DNA from: Zopfochytrium polystomum
Lineage: Eukaryota > Chytridiomycota > Chytridiomycetes > Chytridiales > Chytridiaceae
DNA length: 64,000 nt
NCBI GenBank assembly: GCA_025765615.1
Contig: JAIVFJ010000091.1
Location: 186,001 to 250,000 of the forward strand
Direction of reading: 5' to 3'
Shown here piece after piece: positions 9,784 to 21,510 of this stretch. The notes beneath the pieces were generated by a model. That model worked only from the letters and a program-made list of their open reading frames with translations. It was not told where the DNA came from and ran no database searches. The position numbers and the translations under genes were made by a program. Within the stretch, counting starts at the first letter, position 1, and each line of letters opens with the position of its first letter.

Positions 9784-10660
9784 AATTGCCAAAATTCTTT
9801 CTCTGATCAAATCAAAGTTCAAAATCCGCGAGGACCTCAACCCAAAAGTTGCTGTTGGCATCCAAGTTGAGAAAATCAAAGATGGAATCTTTATTGGACA
9901 GAAAAACTACACACAGCATGTCTTGGAGGAAGCAAACTACTGGTGTGACGATGATGGCTTACCTGTCAAAATCAAAGCAACTCCCATGTCCACGACATGG
10001 ATACACGATGTGGACTCTGGAAAACTTCCACAAAAAGAGTCGGAATACTTCCGAAGCACACTTATGCAACTTGCTTACCTTGCAAACTTGACGCGCCCTG
10101 ACATTGCGTATGCTGTGAATACACTTGCACAATACCAGTCCACTCCAACCCATTCAGATTCCCTTGCGCTTGACAGATTGCTGCGATATGTCCGCGCTAC
10201 CTGGGATCATGGACTTTTCTACCAAAAGGGAGACTCCCAGATGACATGCATCACCAATGCAACGCTCCCAGAGGTAGAGAAAGCTGCGGGTATTTCTTAC
10301 CCAGAGTGGGATGAACCACATGGCTACGCTGATGCCAGCTATGCTGAAGAGGATGGACGCAAGTCGAGGTCAGGGCACGTGTTCATGCTTTGCGGGGGTG
10401 CCGTTACATGGTACAGCAAGAAACAATGAGTTGTCGCTTTGTCCTCAACTGAGGCGGAATACTTCTCCCTTACTGAGGCCATCAAAGAGGCAATCTGGCT
10501 ACAAATGCTCTTCCAGGAGCTGGGTATGGATTTAAATAAGCCCACTACTGTTTATGAAGACAATTGTTCAACCATAGCTATTGCTATGAATCCAATACAC
10601 CATGGTCGGGTCAAACACTTTGACATGAGGTTGCATTTCATACTGGACCACTTGGACAAA
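9779..10660 (+). pseudogene. Copia RT/RNase H remnant, 3' half of the outer element
   Basis: Continues the outer copy from EIAKILSLIKSKF through RNase H. Joining both flanks shows that the target already lacked 14 bp found in the intact copy (the region after YVDDILIF), which broke its frame before the insertion. A C-to-G change makes a stop at about 10,427 (KKQ-stop). The match ends at about 10,660, before the RNase H tail and without any 3' LTR, so this end is truncated too. Confidence 0.9.
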
Positions 10661-11218
10661 AAGGATGGGCCTGCAAGTGTATAAAAGGCCACCTCCTACA
10701 ATTTCCCACCAACTGAAAGCCGACTGTACTGGCAAACCTAGGCCCTGACCCACACCTGCGTTTGAATATTTGGATGGACTTGTTTTCTCCCTTTCTTTCC
10801 ATGTTTCTCAACACAATTATTAGCACAGCAAACTATCCAAAGAATGACAGAACAAAAAAATGGGAAGAAGGAAACAGAACGGGGAACACCTGCAATCATC
10901 GAAAAAGAAGCAGAAGAGCACAGATGGGTGGGTTGGGAGGGATGGGATGGAGAGAAGGGTGATGACTGTGAAAGAGTTTGGGGAAGCAGGAAGCAGCAAT
11001 CAAAGGGGAAGCGGGTGGATAAATAACACTCGGGGTGGTACTGAGGTACAGGATTAGGTCATGGGCGAAAGACTATAAGCATAAATATAGCAAAAATCAA
11101 AGCTCAGGCTACCCAGGGACGTCATCAACATCAACAGGAAACGAAAAATCCCATGAGGAATCTCAAAAGCAAATCAAGGGGATTTCAAAAAGTGGGGTCG
11201 CATACAACACCAACACCA
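10661..11218. other. Intergenic; a GTATAAAAGG motif, no gene seen
   Basis: Unrelated to the intact copia element. GTATAAAAGG occurs at about 10,678, right at the truncation point of the outer element. The rest is A- and G-rich with no convincing coding stretch. It holds the 3' flank of the ceramidase gene. Confidence 0.6.
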
Positions 11219-14200
11219 TTACAGCACACTCACCACCCCGCCTGACGAGACCTCGGCCTCGCCAACAACCTGCCAGTACTCCTGCTGCGAGCTGGCATGG
11301 CTGTGCGCAACGCCGCCAACGAGCAGGCGGTAGTGGCCAGGCGCAGTGGGCTTGGTACGCCCCACGTCCCACGTGAGCGCGCAGGTGCGCCCGCCCTTCC
11401 ACAGGAACGTCGTGTCCCAGTCGGCATCAGTCAGGAACAGTGTCCACTGGCCGTCACCGTCAGTGGCGGCGGCAGAGTCTTTGTGGCGCTCAACATCTGG
11501 AGTCCACCGCTCGACAGTGAGGAATGCTTCAGTGCCATCAGACAGGTGCGCGCCGCCGCGGCGAGGGTGAGCACACGAGACAGTGGCTGTCAGGCGGCGG
11601 CCAGGGCGAAGGGTGAGGGGTGGTTGTTTGGAATCAGCATTGTTGTTCCCACGCGTCAGGGGGAGGACTTCGACGAATGTGGTTTCGCGGACTGCGAGCT
11701 CGCCCCCAGGAATTGGGCTACCAAAGACCTTGTGTGCAGGTCTCGCTCCAGATGACGACAACGACCACAGCCACCAGGAAGGACGCCACAGTGCAGCCGC
11801 CGTTTCGTCCGCAATTGCTGGCGCATAAAGGCTAATATCCTTGCCATGCGGCACGGCGTGAGGTGGCTTCGCAACTCGTCCTGCAGCATTGTCACTGCGC
11901 GCAACCGAGGACGCTGCAACAACAACAGACAAGGCTCGCTGGGACTGCTGCTTGATGCCATCTCGCGCTGCAGACAGCCAACGCACACGTGCCCGCCGAC
12001 GGCCTTCCGCATCGTCCAAATCCTCTGCCACAATGAGTGCACCAGCTGAGTTGTCACGCCCATCTTCTTGAAACGAAAAGGGGAACATTGACAAATGATC
12101 GGTGGGCTTAGCTGGGGGGTCCACAATTAGTCTACGGAAAGCCTCTGTGTACGCCTCCAGTGTATACTTTCCAAACAGAGTGGAGGCACCCTCGTATCGC
12201 TGCACTGAATACTCATGGCGAGTAGTGATATAGCTTGCGTACTCATTGGCCAGACCAGCAATGACTATATCAACATTCGAGTTGTCCCTAATAACTTTTT
12301 GGGACACAAGAGTAGAGCGCACTGCACGGCGAAGACGACGGCCAGCCATAGTTGTGACTTCACTGTGAGAGAATAATATTATTTGATGCTAACGGGTTGG
12401 AAGACAATGAAATGATTACCCTGGGACGCCGACAATGACGAGCTCAGTTCCAACAACATATAGTTGCACAGGCACGACCCTTGGCAGCCAAGCATACGGG
12501 TTTCTCCATCCACCAAGCAGCACGGGCTTTGGACTCTGACACTTTCTCACGGCTTCTCCAGGGGGCGGGCCGAGGATCCGCTTGATGACCGCCAAAATGG
12601 GTTTCACAAACCACGAGACACTGCCTGCAGTTGAATTGTCACCCTGGTGGAACACGCCAGCTCCGTAACCATCAGTGGTGCCGGCAGCAAATGAGTAGCC
12701 AAGCGTCGGGGGACAGGTAGTGACTGTCGTATCGCCTGATGGGTTTTCCGGGTCTGGGAAGGTGAAGTCGGACATATCTATGTAGGCATGTCGGAAGTGG
12801 ATACGCCCTGAGATGGGGGCAGAGGCGGTCTTGGTGGAGTTGAGCACTTCATCAACAATTGCTGCAGCGGCGTGGAACTGGCGGGCGCCAATGATTTGAG
12901 TCGCCACAGTGTCGTCAAGTTTGGCTTCATATCCCTTTTCAGGAAAGATTGACATAAATGCAGAACAGGCAGTTTGCGTCAAAGAAACAGGATGGACGGA
13001 AAAATATGGGGATTCTCACCGGCCCTCGTGCTATACACTCTATCGGATTGCCTCCACAGCACGTTTTGGATCCATCACAAGGCACGCCTGAGCTTTTGCA
13101 CACTCCTCCCAAAAGGTTCGGGCTGACATCGCCAGCATTAGTCTGAGCAAAGGCGGCCACTCCACCCTTTTCAAGCTCCCAAAGGTAAGAGGCGTAACCC
13201 TTGTTGTCACCGCTGACCAGGTGGGTCGTCTTGTTCATGCTGGTCCCGTGTACAGCGAACCAATTCAAAATGCCAGCCAATCGTTCATGCTTCGGTTCAG
13301 TGTTGCGTTCCGTGCTGAGCTGAGAGTCTAGGATGGCGAGAAGAAGCATCTGCCGATCAACAGAGCCGCCATCAGGTTCGTGTGCAAGCCGCTCTTCCTC
13401 GGGGTTGGCGAGGTAAGCTTTGAGGCTTCGGTTCACACCAGCACCAGAGACCTGACGCTTGCCTTTGACGACATTTCCTGTCACGTTCTCGCCGTCTTGC
13501 ACGCCACCCTGCGTGCGCTTTTGCAGGTCGTGGTGCGCCTCAACTATAGAATCAGCGATGGCTGATGCAACTCGTTCGCGTTGGCCAGGAAGGACACCAA
13601 AGGATGGGATCTGGTATAAAAAGTAGTCTTCCATTCCTCCGGGTGCCGCGTGCGTGTGCGTGGCTGAAACCATAATGTTTTCGATACCGTACAAATGCTT
13701 CTCGCCTTGGGGCAGCTTTTTCACCAGGTACTCTGCCGCAAGGATTCGGGTTTTGGCAGACACAAACCCAATGTCGATTGAGACAAAGACGACACGGGAG
13801 GCGGGACTGTCAGGATTTGCGAACACAAATGCCCTGGCGTAGGTGCGAAGGTGAATGCCGTCTGCAGTCATTCCGGGCTCGCCATAGCCCAGCATGGGAA
13901 TGTTGCCAATGAAGGGGGTGGCATCTGCTTTGCCGACACCAGCAACGATGGGCACAGAGAGGTCTGATTTGCTGACGCGCCAATGAGAAGGAGAGCCTAG
14001 GTTATCTTGATCGAAGTGGCTTGGACTTGGGGGGTTCGCAGTGCTGAGCACCTGCTGGGGTGCGACTCCTGCTGCTGAAACTGACGAGGTTGTTTCTTCG
14101 TGGGAGGAGCTGGCTTCATCTAGAGCCGGTAGGAGTGACATCGCGGTGTATATCAACATCAAGGATATGAGGACTAGAAGAATCAGAGCCCGCATGACGA

Positions 14201-14378
14201 CTGGGATCTGGCGAGTTGGCCTTCCATGGCTGGGAATGTTGCTGTGGTGGTTGATGGGGTTGGGGTCGGCAGACAGGAAATGGTGTTTTTCACCACCGTG
14301 ATTGCTGTCGTTGCTTGAAACTGGGCGATGTGCCGCACTCTCTTCCTTCCATCGAGAACTGTCCGTTATACTGTCCAT
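11219..14378 (-). CDS. Neutral ceramidase, membrane-anchored, 3 exons
   Basis: Hydrolyses the amide bond of ceramide to sphingosine and fatty acid. Exons: 14,378-13,020, 12,934-12,420 and 12,362-11,219. The frame closes at about 1,005 residues. A hydrophobic segment at about residues 61-82 near the N terminus is a type II anchor, so the enzyme should face the lumen or outside. Family motifs: GVGKADATP, VVFVSIDIG, the zinc-site THTHAAPGG (about 240-248), NWFAVHGTSMN with the predicted nucleophile Ser380, SGDNKGYAS, and PGEVTTMAGRRLR spanning the second splice junction. Between TMAGRR and the C-terminal immunoglobulin-like region (WDTTFLWKG) there is an insert of roughly 100 residues I do not associate with the family. 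Introns are 85 and 57 nt; the acceptor of the first is weak (AAAAG). A dispersed repeat lies about 140 bp upstream. Confidence 0.93.
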
Positions 14379-14518
14379 TTATGAGACGACTTTGCACTTG
14401 ATGGGAAAGTGTGAGTTGTTCCTTTCGATTCTCTGTTGATTCTCTGTCGCCAATAAGAGAAAGAATAGCAATGAATGTCTGTGGGACTACAGGAAGTAAT
14501 CCAAAAATGCGGAATACC

Positions 14519-15070
14519 TGAATAAACTGCTGCGTGACTATGAGCGACAGGAAGAAAATAATCGAAGTATGCGGAATACCTTCAAACAAAACAACAGAAG
14601 AAAGTTAAAAATTCTCAAAACGAACAGGGATGAGGGCAACAGAGAGAGAGGGCCGCTCTTGCAGCATAAAAGTGTGGTGCTGCTGCGTGAGTCGCCGCAT
14701 GCCAAACGCAGCGGGTCCCGGAATTGCAGTCACGTGATTGGCGGGAGCTGCCAGATGGTGGGGTGGGCTACCGACGCTGTTTGGTCGGAGAAGTTGCTGT
14801 CACTCGGCCTTTGGCGCGAATGGCAAATGGCGGCGCCAGATCGGTTGTGATGGTGATGGTGATCGCTTTCCCGCGCTGTGGTCGCCCCAGCCGAGTCCTG
14901 GCGGTGACCCAGACCTCCAGGCCCGCGACCTTCAGGTCGCTAAGGTGGATAGGATGGATGGAATGGATGGGATCGATGGGATGGGTAGGAGGGGACGGAT
15001 GGGTGGAAGGAACCGATCGGGAGGCCCGCGAGGGCAGCGTTTCGTAGGGTCACTCACCTGCTCTCAAGAA
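14519..15070 (-). repeat. Dispersed diverged repeat, copy A (upstream of ceramidase)
   Basis: Similar to 55,970-56,613, with about 80% identity by eye at the near end. Shared blocks: GCGACaGGAAGAAA, ATGCGGAATACCTTCAAAC, AAGTTAAAAA...CTCAAAACGAAC, TTGCAGTCACGTGAT-GGCGG (the palindrome TCACGTGA), a GGATGG-rich tract, and CGTAGGGtCACTCACCT..TCTCAAGAA at the far end. On the minus strand that last block reads ...AG|GTGAGTG, a good 5' splice site. Copy A also has an internal partial duplication of the GCGGAATACC block. Assigned to minus because it sits upstream of a minus-strand gene. Confidence 0.75.
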
Positions 15071-16476
15071 CGAGTATCCACAATAGGGAAGAGACAGCGA
15101 AGAAAATGAGAAAAATGGAGGCGGATGGCACAGTTGCCCACGTCCTCGACAAACACGCCAATGTGTCCCAGCGGTTCTTCTTTGCACCACAACGAGCTCT
15201 GTTGCGCCATCGGAAATCGCCTTCCCTTCGAATAGCTGGAAACCAAACTGGGTCCGACGTCTGAATAACAATCTTGCAGGTGGGCCAGCTGACCTTGCCC
15301 ACTTCTGAGACTTGCTGTCCACTGTGTTGGTCCAGGTGTATGAGGGCGAGTGCACAAAATTGCAACGACTGCTTGGAGGTGGCTCATCAACGCCGCAACT
15401 GAGCCAGGTGCTGCCCGTGCGGGTTCTTGGGCCCGCGCAACCCGCAAAGAGGGTCCGCACCAGTGTAACTGGCAACCGTTCCGTTACGAGCCGGGACGGC
15501 TCTCGGATGCGAACAGAGATTGTGGAACAGCGTAGTACCTGAGGGGTCCGTGAAGATGGGACTGGACAACCTGTTGAGCCGTGGCCTCCTCCAATGCGAG
15601 CACAATCTCGACGGAAACCCTGAAAAGAAATGTGCAGCCTGCGTCCTTGCGGGACCACGAGAGGGCAAAAATATCCAAGGCCGTCCTGTGCTCGATCACT
15701 ACATGGCAAGAGGGATGGATGTAGCCTTGAGGGCCGTTGCCCGCCTGGGAGCACTGACAGTGGCGGGGTCATTAGCGTGGCTCTATTACGAATGCCAGCA
15801 GTGTTCGCGAGGGAGGGAGCCTGGGGAGAATACAGAAGTCCCCTTGGCCTCGCGTTGACCTGTACCAGGGGTGACCCCTTCACCCATGCTACTGGAAGAA
15901 AAACCGCCTTTGGAGAAACATTCATCCCAAAAGGGTGCAACACATACTGTATTAATACACCAAGTGTGCCGCCATTTGTGTTGGATTGCCCGATCATCGA
16001 AGCGAGGGAAATAATATCGCGAACAAATTGGAGCCGACTCGGCGATAGTACTGGTTGGGGACATTGTAACTTCCAACGTGAACAGGTTATGGCTCTGGTT
16101 GGACGGCTAAACGACACCAATATTCACCCACAACAGAACGAGGGGCAGGTCAGCCGGCAAAGCAGCAGGAATTCCAACCCCCGCGCTGAGAGCGGCGAAG
16201 AACGGGGGGGACAGCCTCCAGGTCCCGGGCCGCTCCCCTTGTCTCGCGAACATTACATTGACGGGCACGCGCATAAGACTATACTCACTCGATGCGGTGG
16301 CACGTGTGGAGAAAGTTGACGCAGTTTTCTTGTGATTCGGCGAAACAGATAGGAGATAGGCGGGAAAATGGAAAAATTAGTGGGTGAATTCCTTAGAGTT
16401 GGGAGATAAAAGAAAGGAAGCAAATCTCATCGGTCCGACCGACAGATAGGCAGACAGACAAACAGACACACCCAAC
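15071..16476. other. Intergenic, no gene recognised
   Basis: Long frames exist on both strands (for example minus 15,050-16,120, plus 15,630-16,319), but their conceptual products are Arg/Ser/Pro-rich, match no family I know and overlap each other. Contains the 5' flank of the next gene, with the repetitive stretch GACAGATAGGCAGACAGAC just upstream of its start. Confidence 0.5.
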
Positions 16477-18377
16477 ATGGCCACAACAACAACCAAGACC
16501 GACGACGCCGTCGATGCCCTCGTCCCCGCGTTTGCATCGCACGTCAAACTGTCCGGGTGCGGTACGTAACGTGCGCGCGATACCAGGGGGGGGCGCGGGC
16601 GAGGGGTTAACAAGCTCAGCTTTCTTTTTTTCCATGCCGTAATGGCGGCCTCGCATACTGAACAGCTCCTCTTTGTTCTTGCTGCGCCAGATATTGATGG
16701 CATATCCCGCGGCAAGCTCGTCAACCGTTCTAAATTTCTCAAAACGACCGATCAGGAATTCGGTGAGATGGGTGCCCACTAGTCTTCCGCAGGGCTGTTC
16801 TCTTTCGTGGCGTCTGAGCTTCGCCCTCCAGGTTTCTGCAACGTCGTTTTCGGCTGGGACTCACATGACCTTACTTACGACACAAAGGATGTCCCTCTCG
16901 AGGATGGTAGGACTCTTGTGCCGTTGCTTATCGTGATCATTCATCCTGACTTGATTTTTTCAACCGAAGGGGGCTACCCAGACATTATCGCAAAGGCCGA
17001 CCTATCGTCGGCCAGAAAGCTTGCATGGGAGGACGATCTTCCTTTGTTCCTGGTGGATTTCTACGACCCGAAGACGTCAAAGCCCCTTCCACACTGCCCT
17101 CGCTCTCTGCTAAAGAGGATGGTGGCTCTTGGTGCAGAACTAGGCGTCAAAGCCGGAGTTGGCATTGAGTATGAGTTTTACAATTTTTCTGGTGAGCTCT
17201 CAGTGCCGACTTTCTGTGCAAGTGCGACCCCACGCAATTGCTCAATGTCCATGAACAGAAACCCCGGAAACGATTGCAAAGAAGAAAGGAACGGACTTGA
17301 CTCCTCTGACTCCGGGCATGTTCGGCTACAGCTTGACGCGAACCCATGTTAACAAAGGCTACTTTTTGGAGATCCTGAACACGTGCAACAAGATGAACGT
17401 TCAACTTGAGGGTTATCACACCGAAACAGGTACGTCAGAGTTCAACGAGGGGATCGACTGTCCTGATAACACCTCAAATTCCATCATTCACGCAAGGTCC
17501 CGGAGTGTACGAAGTCGCTATCCAGTACAACGACCCCGTCTCATTGGCAGATCAAGCCCATCTGTTCAAAACGATCACAAAGTGTGTCGGTGTAAACCAT
17601 AAAGTGACGCCAACTTTTATGGCTAAGCCGCACAACAACCTTCCGGGCTGCTCTGGTCACATTCACATCTCTCTGGGAGGTCTTTTGTCCGGTCCCAAGA
17701 ACATGTTCGTTCGGCCGAACCCCGACATCCCACCTTCCGGCGATGATTGGTGGGACCAGCCTCTCGCGGAGGGCGAGCAGCTGGTTTCGAAGCACGTCAC
17801 GAGCTTGCTGAGATGGTTCCTAGCTGGTGTGCTTGAGGGTCTGCCCAGCGTGATGGCCATTTTCGCACCAACCGTGAACAGGTTAACACCTACTTTTTGA
17901 GGTCCTTTCGCCCCGCTGATACGCTTTTTTCGGTCCAGCTACAAGCGTCTCGTGGAGAACTACTGGGCTCCGGTGACCGTCTCGTACGGAATCGAAAATC
18001 GGACTGCAGCCATCAGGCTCATCACTCCCCCTACCTGCTCTCCCGCTGCGACACGTCTGGAGATTCGAGTGCCTGGCGCCGATGCTAACCCATACTTGGC
18101 TGTCGCTGCCATCATGGCTTGCGGCTTAGAAGGTGTCAAGCGTAAGATGACGTTGACACTGCCGCCGTCGACCGGTGAGGACGCAATGACCAACAAGCGG
18201 CTTGCAAGAGATTTGAAGGACGCCTACGAGGAGATGGGCAAAGAGGGAAGCTTTGCCCGGACTGTGCTTGGTGATGGCTTTGTTGACCACTTTGTGGGAA
18301 CCAGGCGGCATGAATGGGGCATTTGGGCTAGAGCCGTCACTAACTGGGAATTGATGCGATACCTGGAAACTGTCTAG
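16477..18377 (+). CDS. Glutamine-synthetase-family ligase, 7 exons
   Basis: ATP-dependent ligase of the GlnA fold that joins an amine to the gamma-carboxyl of glutamate. Exons: 16,477-16,561, 16,691-16,762, 16,832-16,906, 16,970-17,191, 17,259-17,429, 17,497-17,881 and 17,939-18,377. The frame closes at 482 residues, a normal length for the bacterial-like class I/FluG C-terminal type. Motifs: DIDGISRGK near the N terminus, FGWDSHDLTYD, GIEYEFYNF, HTETGPGVYEVA, NLPGCSGHIHIS, ENRTAAIR and RLEIRVPGADANPYLA, covering the ATP/metal and glutamate sites. The 63-nt intron 16,907-16,969 is in frame; I splice it because the family lacks those 21 residues. The substrate (ammonia or a polyamine, as in gamma-glutamylpolyamine synthetases) cannot be read from sequence. 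Confidence 0.9.
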
Positions 18378-18537
18378 GCTTATTCTTTGTAACTCACTGC
18401 TTGTGATATGCTTGTTTCAATCGATCTCCCCTGCTTGGTCAAACTTTCTAACACTGTCGTGATCGTTCGTTTTTGCTACACTTTCTGTGACAACCTCCTT
18501 CTTTGGATTCGTTCATGGAGAAGAATAAAAATCTCTT

Positions 18538-21142
18538 TCACACGTAGCTCGCGAATTTTTGCAGATCCGGTGGAACAAAAACTGCCAATCCCTCAACACT
18601 AGAAAAGACGCGCTCTGAATAATTCAGCCTCCACAAATCAGGGTCAGTAAGAATAGCGTTACGATGTATAAATGCGTCAAATGGTTCATCATTTTTTGCA
18701 TCGGCTGCTAGAGCCCCCAATATTCTTTGGATCCAGAAAAATGACATGGTAACGCCTGGGTGCGTGGGAATCGGAACCAGCGGTCCGCGCAAATCAGAGG
18801 CTTCCGTTAAAGGGGGCTTGTTATATGTGTGCCTGTAGTGAGAGTCAATCCCATTAATAATACGAGTCGCCGCCGTCGCTTGAGCTTCCCCACTATCCTT
18901 CTTCGTAAGTTGCAAGAACATATAACGGAGAATTCGAGCATGGTTCAGCGGTGCCACCGACCCAGACTCGACTGCGTTAATGAACGCGTCCCTTGTAAGC
19001 AGAACTTCTGTTTCACTCCGTGTTTCTCGATCGTCCAGTTCGCTTTGCAAAAGAACCGTATCAACCCACAACGTGAGCTCGGAGGCGCTCTGCCTTTCAA
19101 AGTTGGCACGCTCAAAAGACGCGTGGAGCCGTTCAGAATCATGCCGCAGGCTTGCGATATCCAAAGTTGTTGGAAACGGGGCCAGGTCCGGTAGAACGAA
19201 TTCTGTTGATGCAAGAGGAGACGTCCAAACCGTCTCAGAATAGAAGCCTTTCCAAAAGTCCTTTTTGAATAGGTCGGGATAGAGAAGCAGGGCAAGCTTG
19301 TGAGATGGAAGATGGAGTTGCTGCACTCCACCAGAATTTTTGACCGATTCTGCTTCCAAAAGCCGCCAACCTTGCAGCATTGCACTGAACACCTGAATGC
19401 GAGCATAGACGTGAGTTACCGAAGCGTGGAACTCTCTGTGGGACTCAAGTAACCGAAAAAGATCGTTCACTGCTTCTCCTCGTCGAACGCCGTGCTCCAC
19501 AGAACGGCGAATAGCAGTGTACGTGAGGAAGTCGCACAAGTCTTCATCGAGAACGAAATCTTTAGAGATCTGCCCAAAGGCGAGCCAAAGTTTGTCCTCC
19601 TCCTCATGCCAATGCTTTTCCTTGGACCACAGCGCAAAATGGCGCTCCAACTGTGCTGTTGGTGCGTCTACCTGATTTGGATGGAAATTTGAAGCCCCTG
19701 GGGCAGTTGCCATGCTCACGTTGGCAAAGCTCACGGCGGATTCTCTTAGAGCAGAGTACTGCAAGAACGGCTTTTTGTCAGGCATGATGAAACGAGAGGC
19801 AGCGTCCTTGGACATCATAACTTTCCTTGGAATAATGCTGCCTCCAGAGCCCAGACCACGTGACAAACGGCGAACAAAGGAGAGTATTTTCGAAATCCTC
19901 TGTAGTGGGTTGCCGTCTGTGCTTTGTGGCAAACATTGACATTGCTTGCTGCATCTGACAGCACCAAAAAGTAGTCATAGTGCTGGAGCTAGGACTCAAC
20001 GTTTACGCTTATGGCCAATTGACACTCACACGTGAAAAGTATTTCGTACTTTGTTTCCAGCTCGTACGATGAACAGCCGCAGGTGAGCCATGAAGTCGTT
20101 TATGGCGACAAAATCACCCCGACCATTTCTTCTAGCGCGCAAGAGCAGCAAAAATGCCGCACGAAGGTGGGCCCTATGATCAAACGGTTGAACATTTCCT
20201 TCAGCAAAGCTTTCTAGGAAAGCTGCAGAAGACGTGGGAACATCTTGGGTCGCCCTTATTTTTTGCATAAGCTCTGCTGCAGCAGGCGGTAATGGGATTT
20301 CTACATCCGTCGACACCGGCATCGCGCTCAGAGCAATGTTCGTGTTGCCGCTATCGATCGATTGAGGAGATACAATGCTTGCTAATGTTGCAAACCAAGT
20401 AGACTGCCCCTCTGTGCTCTTTGCTTTTGGGGCTTGGTGCAAGGCTACTCGTCGAGATTCCAGCCATTGAAACGGAAGCAGAAGTCCCTCGTTTGCGGTT
20501 ACACTGGCTCCGAAGACTTTGATCGGTATTCCTTTCGCCTCACTTTCTGAGGCCTCTCGAACAGCGGCTTCGATCCCTTTTACGCTAATGACTGCCTCCA
20601 AGTCTTGCTTGTTGGCAACTACAGCAACCCCCAAGAAACGATCAAGTGGGATCGACGCCCTTTCAAGCTCGCCTTGAATCGCACGCAGCATATACTGAAG
20701 CTCCTCCATGGACTCTCCAAGGCGTGATCGATCTCTGCTATCGACTATCCAAACCAGTGCGCTTGTGTTTTGTAGGTAGTGTCGCAGTAGCGGTCGAATC
20801 CTGTCGCAGCCTCCAACATCCCAGATCGTCCAATATGTAGGAAGTTCAGGTATCACAACGGTTTCAACTGGTGCGCGCGGAAAGAAACAACGATTGAGGC
20901 GCACACCCGGCAATGGATGAGTTTGAGAGAGTTGTGTGAGTGAGGCCGGCGCGAGGTGGGAGGTGCAAAGCAAACATACCGTTGAATCCGATGGTGGGGA
21001 TGGTCTGGATGAGCTCGCCCATCTTTAGCCTGTAGAGCAGGCTTGTCTTGCCGGCAGCGTCAAGACCCGCGACGAGAACCCGCTCCTCGGGGCGGGGCGG
21101 CCAAATGGCGCCCAGGACACGAGCCAGGACGGCAAGCGACAT
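18538..21142 (-). CDS. ARF-like GTPase fused to three copies of an unknown domain
   Basis: Exons: 21,142-20,980, 20,867-20,030 and 19,982-18,538; about 814 residues if one extra base near 19,821-19,826 is ignored. N-terminal ARF domain: [10 protein letters not shown]-loop, [12 protein letters not shown] switch I across the first intron, NKQD at about 140-143. The G3 motif reads [11 protein letters not shown], with Cys75 where ARFs have the catalytic Gln. Gly2 is absent (MSLAV), so no N-myristoylation. After a linker come three homologous blocks (about 269-407, 463-605, 660-814), each with an acidic helix, a TMxxFWxQ-like helix, LWRxxYS and a (I/V)xPDxxPF end. The frame breaks in block 1 between HYSKE and VMMSKD; block 3 shows these belong together, so this is an indel error or a real disruption. 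The frame is also open upstream through a Lys-rich stretch to 21,244. Recognised: ARF; unknown: the repeats. Confidence 0.8.
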
Positions 21143-21510
21143 ATTGTATGGCTTTTTTTTAATTTTTATTTTTTTTAATTTTTTTTTTTTTGTTTTGGCT
21201 TTCTCTGTTTTCTCTTTTTTCTTTTTGTTTTTTTTCCCGTCCAAATATTCACATAGAGACCACGTGTAGGTTTGTGTGTGGTTCCAGCATGTTCAAACTC
21301 CGCTGTCTTCTTCTTCGCTTCGATGTCGGAGGCACCGTTGAGTCCTTGTCAAGGGAACTTGTTGCCATAAAAGGCAATTTAAGAAGCTCGACAATGATTG
21401 GGCAAAGTGGACAGCGAGAAAAGAAAAAAAAGAAAGTCACCACCCAACGAAAGCATAAAAAAACTCCCCTCCCCAACACAACACAACCCAACAGCTGCAA
21501 TAACGACGGT
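21143..21510. other. Divergent intergenic region with poly(T) tracts
   Basis: Between the ARF-like gene (minus) and the HMG-box gene (plus). Bases about 21,151-21,235 are T-rich homopolymer tracts, which read as a poly(A)/Lys-rich leader on the minus strand. Also contains A-rich stretches near 21,420. No further gene seen. Confidence 0.6.

Noticed and set aside
15050..16120. 356-codon minus-strand frame upstream of the ceramidase
   Set aside because: Composition is Arg/Ser/Pro-rich, no motif is recognisable and a plus-strand frame overlaps it. It looks like chance openness in GC-rich DNA.
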